Assembly: GCA_021904315.1 (NCBI GenBank)
Contig: CM038910.1
Location: 16,678,001-16,742,000, forward strand
Length of the DNA stretch: 64,000 bases
Reading direction: 5' to 3'
Source of the DNA: Sphagnum magellanicum
Lineage: Eukaryota; Streptophyta; Sphagnopsida; Sphagnales; Sphagnaceae
The stretch's first letter is position 1. Every line of letters begins with the position of its first letter. Of the stretch, positions 1-11,104 are shown piece after piece. The notes under the pieces were generated by a model that did not search any database, was not told the DNA's origin, and worked only from the letters and a program-made list of their open reading frames with translations. The position numbers and the translations under genes were made by a program.

Positions 1-3000
1 GGGTGAAACACCATTCGAGCCTTTCAAGGAGGAACGGGAAGAGGGGACCAAAGAGAACACGATGGAGAAACAGGTTGCTGCTTTAAACAGCACCCTGATT
101 AATTTCTTTAAGGGAAATGGGCCAGCTCTAGCACCTGCATCCTCTTCCAATGTGTTAGGAGTATGCCAGATTTGTCAAGCAGGAGATCACAGGGCCACCA
201 CCTGTCCGAGGCTCAATGAAGCACGGCCAAAATGCACCAAGTGCAATATGCCGCATAGGACAGAGAATTGTGGAATCAAGTGTACCTTTTGCACAAGTCT
301 GGGGCACTCGGAGGATCGTTGTTGGAAGAAGCCCAAGGATGAGAAGACACATACTGGGACGGCAAACTTTGTAGAAGTTATGCTGAGTGATGAAGAAGCA
401 ACGTTACAACAACTCAACAGGTTGTGTGGCAACGAAAAAGTATTTTCATATACATGGGTACCACGAAGACGAGTTCCTGTTGAGGTGGCACTAACGACCA
501 ACGCCCCCTCTCCAGAAGTTGAGGAAGAAGGTATGAGGATGAATCGGGAGACCACGGTCAAATCAAAAATACTTTCACATTTTATAAAAGGGAAGATTGC
601 TCTTAGTCCAATGGAGACAGTTCTGATGATTCCTGGGGAGCTGGAGCATTTGGAGAACTTAGTAAAGCTCGCTCGCAGGAAGAAGGATGCAAAATTGGTG
701 AGTGATCAGGTCTCGGTTGTTTCGCCTGTCCCAGCAATCAGGTGAATCTGTGTAAACAAGACCAACAGAAGCAAGACATTCCATCTACCGGTGGAGATAA
801 ACAGGTATATCATAGAAGGACTCGTAGACACAGGGGCATCAATGTCGGTAATGGCTGCCGCTATGGTGAGGGAAATGGGGATAATGCACTTAGTTGTCGA
901 CTCTGAGAGCTACAAGACGGCATCAGGGGTCGTCACGCAGGCACTAGGACGGATCGATGAGGTGGCAGTAAGTGTTGGAGGTGTTCACTGTACCATGACC
1001 TTCATGGTGGTGGATACAGATAGTTATGATGTATTACTTGGCCTGGACTTCTTGATGAAGATCGGAGCTGTCGTGGATGTGGAAAGAGGACTCATCCAGA
1101 TAAGAAGAGGACCAGGGACCAACGTAGAGGTATTACCATTGACTACTATGAATTTACTGCAGAATGTGAACATGGAGTCTTGGGAGCAAGATGCTGCTGT
1201 TAACATAAGAGGCACATCATGTGAGGCTTTGGAAGTGAATCTTGAGAAATTGTCCTTGGGTAGCCCTAATATGGACAAACGGGAGAATGTGTCAGTATCC
1301 GAAACTGATACGGATGATAATAGTGAGGAGGGATTACAACCAGTGGAGCAGATTGAAGAAGCATCCGAATTCGGAAACACCGAATTTGAAGAACTGGTAT
1401 TGCAGGAGGGACCAGAGCGAATTCTGCAGCTGACGCTGCAAGATCAAACTGATGAATTCATGAAGGAAGAGATCTCAGAGTCTGATGATTATGGTGACTG
1501 GATACAATGGGTGTCTGATGTGGAGGAGCGGAGGACACGCAGCAGGCAATTTGCAGTGAGTACAGAATTACCTGCTGTATTGCAAACCCATCGACCGACT
1601 AAGGATGAGGATCTTTCTGAGCGATCAGCAACATCACCCAAATGCTCGAATGTGAGCACAAGATGGGAAGAAATCTCTCAGAAAATTCGGATTGATCACG
1701 ATCTAGGAGAGGAGAGGAAACAATAGCTCTGGAAAATGCTAGGGAGTTACCAAGACATGTTCGCTTGGAGCAAGAGAGAGTTGGGTTGTTGCACCATGGG
1801 TGAACACAGTATTGATACGCAAGGATTTCCACCTTGCAATATGTCTCCGAGCCGTCTGTCTTTCTGGGAAGAGACTGAAGTAAAGAGGCAGATCGATGCA
1901 TTGATTGATCTGGGTAAAATGAAACCCAGCAACTCTGAATATGCTTGTCGAGTGACACTGCCAGTTAAGAAGGATGGGAGTAGGCGATTCTGCGGGGATT
2001 ATCGACCTCTCAATGCTCAAACGCGTCGAGATATGTTTCCAATGCCACTTGTTGAGGGTATAATTGATCAGCTGGGAAAATCGACCTGATTTACTACTCT
2101 TGACCTACAGTCAGGTTTCTGGCAAATTCGGATGGCGCCTGAAGATGTGAAAAAGACGGCTCTGATCACCAAGACGGGGTTATACGACTAGACCGTCATG
2201 CCATTCGGGCTCAAGAATGCAACGAGCACGTTCTCTCGGATTATGGCCGAGGTTTTCAAGGACCTGGGTAGCAGATTCTTGAAGGTGTTTGTTGATGACC
2301 TTAATGTACATAGCGAGAACTGGGGGGAACACCTTCGACACCTGGACAAGGTTCTCTGCAGACTCAAGGAAGTCAATTTGAAACTTAATCCAAGCAAGTG
2401 TTGCTTTGCCACTAAGATGATAACTTTTCTGGGTCACATGGTGAGCAAAGAGGGCATCCAACCCGACCCTGGAAAGATTGAAGCAGTATTGCACTTTCCA
2501 ACACCAAGGAATGTAACGAATGTCAGATCATTCCTAGGTCTGACAGGATACTATCGGAAGTATGTTAAAGGGTACTCAAGTTTGGCAGGTCCATTGTTTG
2601 CTTTGACCAGGAAAGATGCGGCGTTTGTATGGGATATGAGCTGTGAGCAGGCCTACTAGACATTGAAAGCAGCACTGGTAAACGCACCTGTGCTCACACG
2701 ATCGGATTTCAAGCGAACCTTCTGGTTAGATGTGGATTGGTCACCCAAAGGAGTGGGAGCAATACTATCACAAAAGGATGGGAAGTTCGAGAGGGTGGTA
2801 GCGTATGCTAGTAAGAGTCTAACTGAGGCACAAAGGAAGTTCCATCCAATGGAGGGAGAGTGCTACGCTCTGATCTGGGGTGTGATGCACTTTCGGCAGT
2901 ACCTGCACATGAAGCATTTTATTCTACGCACAGATCATAAACCACTGGAGTGGTTAGCAATTGTTTCAGATGCACATGGCAGGAGGGGTAGATGGGTTGG

Positions 3001-4873
3001 CTTGCTACAAGACTTCAACTTCAAAATTATGCACCGACCAGGACTCAAACATGCTAACGTGGATGCATTAAGTAGAAACCCAGTTGGATCAGCTGCGGAT
3101 GATGACGACTTTGGTGAAGGAATCCAAGACGTCACAGCTGATGCATCTGAAGGAGAAAGGGAGCTGCTGTATGTTCAAAGGGGAGGAGAGACAGAATGGA
3201 TAGGTGTTAGAAGGAAGGATAGGAGGTTTATCCAGCATGATGCGTGTTGCTTTGGCATCAACCACTGGATCTGTTCAAGCCACCATCATCTATACATGCT
3301 CGATGTGGCAACTGGAGAGAATCCATCTGAGGGGTCGATCCCAACTGGAGAGGTGATCTCAGGAAAGGCCGAGCCTGTGTAGCATAAAGAAGTGCCAGTA
3401 GCAATCAAAAGGAAGAGACCTCAGTACTTGAACAAGCAACAACAGTTGGAACTTGTTCTTGCAGCTCAGGAAATGTCTGAACTTGGGGACCCTAGTTTAA
3501 GCCCCACATATTTAGATGATGAGGAAGATTGCGAGGGCAAGACGAGCTGCATGGACATATGGAAGGATGTGGACTATCTGACGCTCCTGAAGGAAGGTGT
3601 ATTGGCTGATACTGTGAACCCTGATGAGAGCAAGAGGATAAGAAGAAGGGTGAGCAATTATGGCTGGAGGGAGCAAAAGCTCTTTTTCAAGAACTTATTA
3701 GTACCCAGACCTGAGGAAAGGGTGCCTCTGGTTAGGCAAATGCATGAAGATCTAGGGCATTTCGGGGAACATCGGACATTGGCAGAAATCCGCCGAAGAT
3801 ACTTCTGGCACAATCGAACTGAAGATGTCAAAGCTGTAGTTAGGGAGTGCCAACAATGCCAATTGGTGAAGAGTTCAGGCAATATGCGATCTGGAGATGA
3901 ACACTTGAAAAGCAATCCTGTTTGTGATCTATTCTATCGAGTTGCACTAGACACAGCTGGGTCGTTGCCTGAAATTAACTCAGGCAACAAATACATTCTG
4001 GTGGCCATTGACCATTATTCGAAGTGGTGTGAAGCTAAGGCTATTGTTGATCATGGGGCAAGGACGGCAGCCAGGTTCCTAGAAGATGAAATAATTTGTA
4101 GATATGGAGTTCCCAAATTTGTACTCACTGACAATGGGATTGAGTGGGCTGCAGAATTTGACGTCATGTGTGGAGATTATGCAATTCAGCACCAACGCAC
4201 GGCACCTCAGTGGCCCCAGTGCAATGGAATGGCTGAGCGCATGATCAAAACTATTAAGCATGGCATAACTGTGCTAGCCGCCAACCCTGCCAACGTGAAT
4301 TGTTGGGATCAGCAGTTAGCCAAAGTTCTATTCGGATATCGATGTCGCATTCAGTCAAGTACGAAGTTTTCTCCATTTATGATCCTCACTGGTCGAACGC
4401 CACGTCTGAGAGCAGACAACCTCTTGCAGGGACTGACTGCTGAGACGGATGATAGTGGGAGTGTGGAGGTTACTGCAGCACAATTTCTACAAAAAGTAGA
4501 ACTCATTGCAAGCATCCATGACAACGTTCTCATCAATGTAGAGCAGGCACAGACGCAACAAAAAAAGAACTATGCTACCAGGAAGGGTAAGCACTTATTC
4601 GAGGGTTTGATTACAAGTTCGACGATGGTGAAACTGAAGAAGCCAGGAAAGAGACGGGCCCTGACTGTGAGTTGGGAGGGTCCCTACAGATTCATTGGGC
4701 ACACTGATGGAAGGGGAAACCTCGATTTTGAGGAGGGTTGTAAGATGTGTATTATTCAAAATGCAGATGGCCATCAATGGGAGAGATGTCGTCGAGACCT
4801 CTAGATCTTTTATGCTCCTCTTGACTGAATGAAGTTGAGGGATTCAGCCGTTTAAAAAGGGAGGGGTTACATA
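1..4873 (+). mobile_element. Ty3/gypsy LTR retrotransposon, internal region (5' end outside window), broken
   Basis: A fossil Ty3-type element read left to right. Gag nucleocapsid lies around 60-750 and shows CCHC zinc knuckles (for example CQICQAGDHRATTC and CTFCTSLGHSEDRC). An aspartic protease follows around 800-1100 with the DTGA active-site motif. Reverse transcriptase is around 1800-2550, RNase H around 2690-3090, and integrase around 3660-4450 with an HHCC zinc-binding region and a DDE-type core. The order protease-RT-RNase H-integrase is diagnostic of Ty3/gypsy rather than copia. I see no clear chromodomain after the integrase. A purine-rich tract at about 4854-4866 precedes the 3' LTR. 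The reading is interrupted a handful of times, so the copy looks broken. Its 5' LTR is outside the window, so it cannot be dated by LTR comparison. Confidence 0.93.
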
Positions 4874-5763
4874 TGTAATCTGAAAGGAGGTTGTTTAACT
4901 AGTGTGCAATCTGATCTAATCCTGGATTTTAGGCATAATTGCATCAACCGACTTGTTGTGACGGCGCCCCATCATTGTTGCATGGAAATGCATGGTTGCC
5001 TTGTTTTCTAAGCTGTGTGGTGTGTGTAAAATTGGGCATGGCGGCTGGCATTGATGGAGCTCGACTTATGAAGGTGGCAAGGTTGAGGACGGAGCGGGGG
5101 GGAATGGAACGGCGTTGGAAAATTGGAAGAAGCTTCTGGAGGAAGCCAACGGAGAACTAGAAGAAAGGATCAGAAGTCTGTTTTGAAAAAAAAGAAAAGG
5201 AGGAGGGGCCTGAGAATTTTCGGGGGGAAGTCATCGGCAGTAAGGACGGTCTATTTTTGGAAGATAGCAGACAATGTTGTGATGAGGCTGGTAGAAGGAG
5301 AAGACTGAGTAGCTCGGTAGCAGAGAGTCTTGGCCAGCATCGTGATTTTCCGCTGCGTCTGATGTGTGGTCTAGCTCATTGCTGCAGGAGGACATAAAGA
5401 GAGAGAGAGAGGAAGAATTGGAGGGACAATCAGCGCCTCGGGTTTGTAAGAAATTGTGTTCGAGGGCAGTGCTTGCGCTCTCAGACTATGTATACAATCC
5501 ATGAATGATGTTCGAGCATTTTTCCTCAGAGGCATCTGTGTGTAATGTATGACTAAAGCTGTGTGTTGTGTCGAGTGATGCGTTGCTGGGTTTGTCAATC
5601 TTCAAGTTGCAAGTAGATCGGTGAGCGATGGCAAGAAGATAGTCCAAGTCAGGAAAGGTTAGGTGTTTGTGGATTTGAGGTGGATTGACAGAGTGTGAGA
5701 ACCAGGGTCCGTGGGAGATTGCGTCATTGCTGCAGGTTTTCTGGACCCTCCTTTTTTGTTACA
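4874..5763 (+). mobile_element. 3' LTR of the Ty3/gypsy element
   Basis: About 890 bp between a polypurine tract and the point where homology to the downstream HSPA12 repeat unit starts. It begins TGTAA and ends TTACA, a perfect 5-bp inverted terminal pair as expected for an LTR. The right boundary is supported independently: from 5764 onward the sequence matches 27244 onward, while nothing left of 5764 matches there. The short open frames inside it are not convincing genes. Confidence 0.75.
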
Positions 5764-6967
5764 GTTGCTTTGTGTTCAAATTGTGCAAACTAACAACAAT
5801 GAATTTAAAATGGGAACTTTTTATTTTTTTTCATGTAGAGAAGGAAAAGAATGTGAATTTACCAAGAAAAAAGAAAATCTTAATTAAAAAAATCTAGTTG
5901 AAAAATACACAACCTAATAGTTAAAAAGCTCAAACTTAATGTAAATCATTACATTAAAACAAGTAGAAATCATAACCTTCTTCAAGTCTAATGATGCATA
6001 CTAGAGCTTAGAATAAGCCATGTAAAAAATTTAAATAATTGACACCTTTATTTTAACAAAAATGACTTGTTTCGTCAGATTTTTTTTTTGCCAATAATCA
6101 CAATCTCGTCAGGGTTTATACAAAATGTGACTATACACGTTTAAATGACAATTCATTAGTGTCACGAAAAAAAAAAGGGGCACCAAGGGTGTAATTTTAA
6201 AGGGGGTTTATTGTACTAAGCTAAATGGTTTTGGTATCCATGTTAGACATCATCTTCTAGGAACTCCCTTGGGAGGATAGCCTCTCCATTAGACTACCAA
6301 CCCAAACCAACAAAAATTTTTAAAATTAAAAAAGAAATACCCCACTTAACTCTACCTTTATTCAGTGGTGGCCCCTGTCATTTAATGAAAATTCAATAAA
6401 ATGAAAACTAATTTTTTGGGGGAAATTGGGGTGCTTTTGTTATTGTTGCAAAGCCCTCAACACATAGGATTTTAAGGAGGCGATTTTGTTAATGTCTAGG
6501 GAAAAGGTGTGAGATATAATGAATTCTCTGTAATCCTTGTCATTGGAAATTCAATAAAAATCCCAAAAGATCTAAACTCAAAATTTACAATTCACACTTG
6601 AACTCACAACATTGGCCATGGCTAGTAGTTTTAAACATACTTGCGTTCCAATTCCCTCATCTACTTTCTGAAATTCTTTGCATGAAATATATTATGCAGT
6701 TCAATGCCTTGTGTCTGCTATCAGCCCTAGAATATACATCACAAAGCTGCTCAAACAAGGTCCTGTTCACAGATGAGAAAACCCATCCAGAAGAATTTGT
6801 TCCTTTACACCTGAATCCAAAATTCCTGGTAGGGGAAAAAAAAATAGGGCTGAACAAACACAACACCTCAGAGAGCGAGTGGTATTGCAATTCATGGCAG
6901 ACTCTCCAATCCCATGAGCATTGTTGGATTGTGAGTCTAAAACTGCAGAACAATCAGGCTACACACA
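5764..6967. other. 3' flank of HSPA12 gene A1 (repeat-unit left part)
   Basis: AT-rich sequence downstream of the minus-strand gene A1. Versions of it lie left of all four genes, and in the two gene-less fragments (24612-25295, 46478-47155). It probably includes the 3' UTR. The plus-strand frame over 6598-7002 is conserved in every copy only because the DNA is, and it runs antisense into the gene end. I see no independent gene here. Confidence 0.7.
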
Positions 6968-8833
6968 TTACATGGAAAGGATTTGGCCATCACTCCAAGT
7001 GAGAGGGAGCCGCATCTCATGAACCTTAGATTTGTCTCCAAAATTAAGACCTACAGCTTTCATCTCTATACTGCTGCGACCAAAGTACATGGAGACACTG
7101 ACTTCAGCTTTCGCATCTGTCCCTCCACTGACGTTAGAAATGTCTATCACCAACTCACCTTCCTTTTCAGCTGATCCTCCCTTTGTGTATCTTGGGGAGA
7201 CATCATCAGAGCTGTAGAGTGGGAGAGATGCTTCCTTCTGTTCAGGGTACAATGCCACAATCGTCTTGGTGACATAATGATCAACTGCTACCTGACTTCC
7301 CTTCTGCACATAAATCAAGAATCGGTTCTTGCACAGCTTCGTGTTACCTACCTGGTTACAGTACTCAGCAGGATCTCCTTCCTCAAAAGGTTCCTGGACC
7401 GCCACTCCATAGGTTTTTCTTGCAATTCTAGAAATGATTGCTCCAGGGTTCATTGCCAGCGCTACTGCACCCTGACAAACTGCACTTCCAGGATTCGGGG
7501 GACTAATTATCCGTTGAACCTCAGCAGCAAAGCTGTTCTTTATTCTTGTCATAAGGTAAGGGGAGCCTGCGAAACCACCTACCACCAACATGACCTTGAT
7601 GTCATGGGTCTGCGAGAGTTGTGCAGCAATTAGGTCAAGGTTCTCATTCACCACCGGATCGAAGATTGCTTTCATCTCTGAATGGGAAAGCTCAATTTCA
7701 TGATATGACTCACGTTCTGGTAATCCTTGCTCCCGCTCCCGATCCTCCCAGGCTCTTGCCAATTTGTGCGGGAGTTGAAGCTCTATGTCACCGCCAATGG
7801 TCGAAGGATCACCAAAAGTTCGCTTGATTTCCTCCCATCTTTTGAGCAAATCAGACTTATAGGCTGGGTTCTGCTCGAAATACTCCTGAAGACATCCGAT
7901 CTTCTGACACATGAATGTGATGAAGTTTTTGTCAATATACGTGCCCCCACAAAAGCCACCAGTGCTGCGTGTGACTTCTCTCACCCTGTAGCTATCATCA
8001 TCTCCCACCCATTCTTGAACAACTATGTCAGAGGTTCCTCCTCCAATGTCAACAACCAAAAGCTTATCACCCTTTTGGAGGTTCAGATGTTCGCTATTGC
8101 GATGGCAATGACAGGAGGCTGCCTCTGGCTCCAAAACCATGATGAGAGGATGTGGGCTCGCATATTGACGTTGCGATGATCCGTTTCGACCACCACCACC
8201 ACTACCCACTACAAGACCGGCATCAGCCATACACTGTCTCATCTTGCGCTTGGCACTGTCGCTCCAGATGGAAGGAACCGTGACACACCACTGTACTGAT
8301 TCCATGGAAAGCTGTTCCCCATAATGCGTCTGCAGATGTTCCATGATGAACCTGCCAATCTCTCGCAAGTAATCGCTGATGACTCGATTCACCGTCAGTC
8401 CCGGAGGATAGATGGTACCACTAAGGGACGCCGTTCCATCATCGCCACCCACCTGAAGAAGATCCAGCTTGAATCTCGTCAGATACGTGCCCAGAACCGG
8501 CACATCAACAGCAGCAGCTTGTTGCTGACGATGATCCCGCATCTTCCGCAGCAACCCACAGTCCTTCTCAAATTCAAGACGAGCCGGATATCCCCAAGAC
8601 TTGCACACGTACTGATCTTCGCCTCCTGCATGAGAAGAATCTACTGGTTTGTAGTAAATCCCGGTGATGGTTTTGCAGTAGGGTCTGGATGCTTTTGGCC
8701 AGTCGTAGAATGTGAAGATGTCCTTGGGCTTGAATTTGTGTGCGAAAGCATAACCAGAGTACGTGGTGCCGAAATCCAGTCCCACCACCACTCTCGCTCC
8801 TCCTCCTCCGGAAGCAGACTCCGCATGATCCAT
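6968..8833 (-). CDS. HSPA12-type atypical Hsp70, copy A1 (621 aa)
   Basis: Intronless, intact 621-residue protein of the actin/Hsp70 ATPase fold, HSPA12 branch. Visible motifs: phosphate-1 loop GLDFGTTYSGYAF (residues 18-30), phosphate-2 loop VVDIGGGTSDIVV (260-272), and the adenosine motif VVGGFAGSPYL (417-427). The last ~150 residues replace the canonical substrate-binding domain, and there is no EEVD tail (the end is DGQILSM). No signal peptide or membrane segment is seen, so it is probably cytosolic. The start is the ATG at 8833, shared by all four copies. A 50-bp duplication puts a second ATG 50 bases upstream, which opens only a 15-codon frame. The residues distinctive to this copy are AVQEP at 478-482 and EASLP at 534-538. 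Family assignment is strong; client and function in plants are unknown. Canonical Hsp70 is excluded by the divergent loops. Confidence 0.92.
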   Translation of the reverse strand: MDHAESASGGGGARVVVGLDFGTTYSGYAFAHKFKPKDIFTFYDWPKASRPYCKTITGIYYKPVDSSHAGGEDQYVCKSWGYPARLEFEKDCGLLRKMRDHRQQQAAAVDVPVLGTYLTRFKLDLLQVGGDDGTASLSGTIYPPGLTVNRVISDYLREIGRFIMEHLQTHYGEQLSMESVQWCVTVPSIWSDSAKRKMRQCMADAGLVVGSGGGGRNGSSQRQYASPHPLIMVLEPEAASCHCHRNSEHLNLQKGDKLLVVDIGGGTSDIVVQEWVGDDDSYRVREVTRSTGGFCGGTYIDKNFITFMCQKIGCLQEYFEQNPAYKSDLLKRWEEIKRTFGDPSTIGGDIELQLPHKLARAWEDREREQGLPERESYHEIELSHSEMKAIFDPVVNENLDLIAAQLSQTHDIKVMLVVGGFAGSPYLMTRIKNSFAAEVQRIISPPNPGSAVCQGAVALAMNPGAIISRIARKTYGVAVQEPFEEGDPAEYCNQVGNTKLCKNRFLIYVQKGSQVAVDHYVTKTIVALYPEQKEASLPLYSSDDVSPRYTKGGSAEKEGELVIDISNVSGGTDAKAEVSVSMYFGRSSIEMKAVGLNFGDKSKVHEMRLPLTWSDGQILSM

Positions 8834-9590
8834 TGTCACAATTCTCCTCCTCCTCCTCCGGAAGCAGACTCCGCATGATCCATTGTCACAATTCTCCTCC
8901 TCCTCCTCCTCCACATCCTCACCTTCAAAACAACAACTCCTGCAAACAAAGTCTCCGAACTTGCACTCTCCCAAAGGTTGCGGCTCCTGCACGACGATGA
9001 CTGCAGAAGCACAGAAACTCCAAACTACCCAAATTTACGACAAAACCTCAACTCAACAACCAAGTCTTACGATCACTCTCAATCGGTCAAGCAATCGATC
9101 ACAAAACCCTTTGTTCAAGAATTTCAGCAACCCAACAAAATCTTCATCAAAAAACTGGACAGGACGCAAGAGGTCTGTTGGGTACCGACAGTTCTGGAAC
9201 ACGGCCAATAGTAGCCTTTGAACTCTAGAACTCCAAAGAGGAACGAGCGAGCGAGCTGCTACTAGTTGTGCAAACGCATGAGCCACCTTTCTTCCCTACT
9301 CACAAGACTTGCTTGCTGTCTACACTGAGCAGCATCGGGCGTGCGTGCGTCATATGAAGGCGCCGGACATGCCACAAGAGTCCAAGAGAAATTGTGTGCA
9401 GAAGAAGAGGAAGAAGAAGAAGAAAACCGTAAAGCCTCGCGTTTCCGGGAAGGTCCTTACCGAGGATGAGTGGGCGACGAGAAAGCAAGATTCCGCGGTC
9501 GCATAGTCGCGCGTAAGAATCCTCGTACCACGCAAAACGAGGGACACGGACAGCGCGAAGAAAACAAACAAACCAAAATGAGGCATTTTG
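8834..9590 (-). promoter_or_regulatory. 5' leader and presumed promoter of HSPA12 copy A1
   Basis: About 750 bp upstream of A1 that is clearly richer in GC than the surrounding DNA and conserved next to all four genes. Just before the ATG lies a (GGA/AGG)n tract of copy-dependent length. No clear TATA box or canonical heat-shock element was found. A lysine-rich plus-strand frame at 9309-9506 is also present in the other copies; it may be chance or a divergent transcript. Confidence 0.45.
8836..8883 (-). other. Upstream ORF created by start-codon duplication in A1
   Basis: A 50-bp tandem duplication (roughly 8797-8846 and 8847-8896) repeats the start region of A1. The upstream ATG (8883) opens a frame of 15 codons, MDHAESASGGGGGEL, that stops two bases before the true ATG at 8833. 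The other three copies lack it. By general knowledge of uORFs it would be expected to reduce translation of A1; that effect is inference. Confidence 0.6.
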
Positions 9591-9599
9591 ATGATGAAA

Positions 9600-10140
9600 T
9601 TTAGTGGATGAGTTTTCTTGTTCTCTCTCTAGTACATGCTCTAGTTCTTCTCATCTTCACTTCCACGCACTTTTCTTCATCCAATATGCTTCTGCTTCCA
9701 AACATTCTTCGTCATTTTTACATTATCTTTACTTTCATCCAATTTCTTATGCTTTAAAACTCTTTCATCCTCTTCATTTTTCATCATTTTCACTCTCCCC
9801 AAAAACATTTGCTCGTCAACATGTTTACAACCTTCACCTTCACTTTCATCCTGTTTTTTTCCTTCTTTGTCCCCTCTTATTTTTCCGCTTGGGAACATGC
9901 TTGCTTTCTTCTCCATCATCTTGATTTCGAAATTAATTCCATCATTATATTTTTTCATCCAATATTTTTTTGGAAACAAACTTACCTTTTTCATCGTCTT
10001 CAATTTAAAATCATTTTCATCGTTCATTTTTTTCATCCAAATTGTTGGCTTCAAAACATGCTTCTTTTTTCCTCATCTTCATTTTTCATCATTATCATCA
10101 TTATCTTCATCGTCTTTATCCAATCTATTGTGTATCGGTA
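9600..10140. repeat. Pyrimidine-rich TTCATC-type low-complexity tract
   Basis: Degenerate repeats of TTCATC/TTCATT on the plus strand, upstream of A1. Shorter versions follow genes B1 (about 24430-24600), A2 (31270-31640) and B2 (46300-46470). The open frames over it are low-complexity by-products. Confidence 0.6.
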
Positions 10141-10828
10141 ACATCCCAGGATTGGGAGATTCCCATAAGGGCCCACCCAAGGCAGCGCGGAGGACCTTCT
10201 ATGGACTTCAGGAAAGCCCTTATTGTAAAAATGTCCAATTTGAGGCGATTACACCATAAAGATACCATAGACCTATTCAAAATAGGGAAGGTTTTGAAAA
10301 CAAACAAAATGATGCTTTACAAAATGGGGAACCTTTCCAAAAAAAAGTGTTCACTTGCTTTGCAAAGGAACAACTACACTCTATAGCAAAGCTTCCGTTA
10401 ACATTACAAATTAATAGCAAAGTTTTTATGATTTTGAAACATGTTTACCTGTTTCATCATCTTCATTTTGAAATCAATTTCAGCATTAGATTGAAGCTCC
10501 CTTGTTGTGAGACATCATGACACACCTTTGTAGACCTATTAAGTGTATTGCAGATGAACTTTTGATTCTACAAGATTGGAATTCTATAAACCTAGTGCAT
10601 ACTCCTTAGTTCTTCACTTTTAATACACCAAATGCAACAACTTTAATATGAATGATTACGATGGAGAAACATGCTTGACGTGCAACCGTGAATCATACCA
10701 ACTACACAAAGAAATAAAAATAGTCATTAATGCAACTTTAAGCCAAAATTAGATCAAAAATTGAGCACATATTTACAAAGACTCAACATTGACCCAAAAT
10801 CTCATAGGAAACACTACCTAATCTATTT

Positions 10829-11104
10829 CTTATGTCCCCATGGGGCAACATGCAACTGGTATTTTTTCAAAATTCTCAAATTCCTCATCTCATAAACCTT
10901 AAAATTGCATTTCATGAACCCTAGATTGCATCTCATGTTACAAGTTTGCCAAAGTGGTGTAGCAATTAAGTCAAGCCTCTCATTCACCACCAAATCCAAG
11001 TTCATTTTCATCCTTGAATGGGAAAACTCAATTTTTTCATATTTCTTGTGTCCCCATGGGGCTACATCCAAATGATATTTTTTTGAAAATTCTCAATTCC
11101 TCCC
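10829..11104. repeat. Direct repeats of about 58 bp flanking the HSPA12 relic
   Basis: The stretch at about 10829-10888 (with TGTCCCCATGGGGC and then a T-rich part) recurs at about 11046-11104 with few changes. The two copies bracket the HSPA12 relic at 10887-11046. Confidence 0.65.
10887..11046 (-). pseudogene. Degraded HSPA12 relic (fifth copy)
   Basis: Two non-adjacent parts of the HSPA12 gene are recognisable on the minus strand. Positions about 10940-11046 match residues about 377-412: the relic reads KIEFSHSRMKMNLDLVV where the genes read EIELSHSEMKAIFDPVV. Positions about 10887-10937 match the end of the gene around residues 597-610 (VHEMR), with that 21-bp piece repeated about three times. 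The roughly 185 codons between these parts are missing. The segment occurs only in duplication copy 1. It is a true pseudogene fragment, far more diverged than the four intact copies, so it is older. Confidence 0.8.

Noticed and set aside
6598-7002. Plus-strand frame of 134 aa overlapping the end of HSPA12 gene A1, conserved at all four genes
   Set aside because: It is antisense to the gene end and 3' flank; conservation follows from DNA identity between copies, and the protein has no recognisable feature.
6968-8833. Canonical cytosolic Hsp70 or BiP
   Set aside because: Loop sequences, the long insertions, the divergent C-terminus and absence of EEVD or HDEL endings fit HSPA12 rather than canonical Hsp70.
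9218-9235. GAACTCTAGAAC in the HSPA12 leader as a heat-shock element
   Set aside because: GAA modules are not at the 5-bp alternating spacing of an HSE, although the sequence is conserved in all copies.
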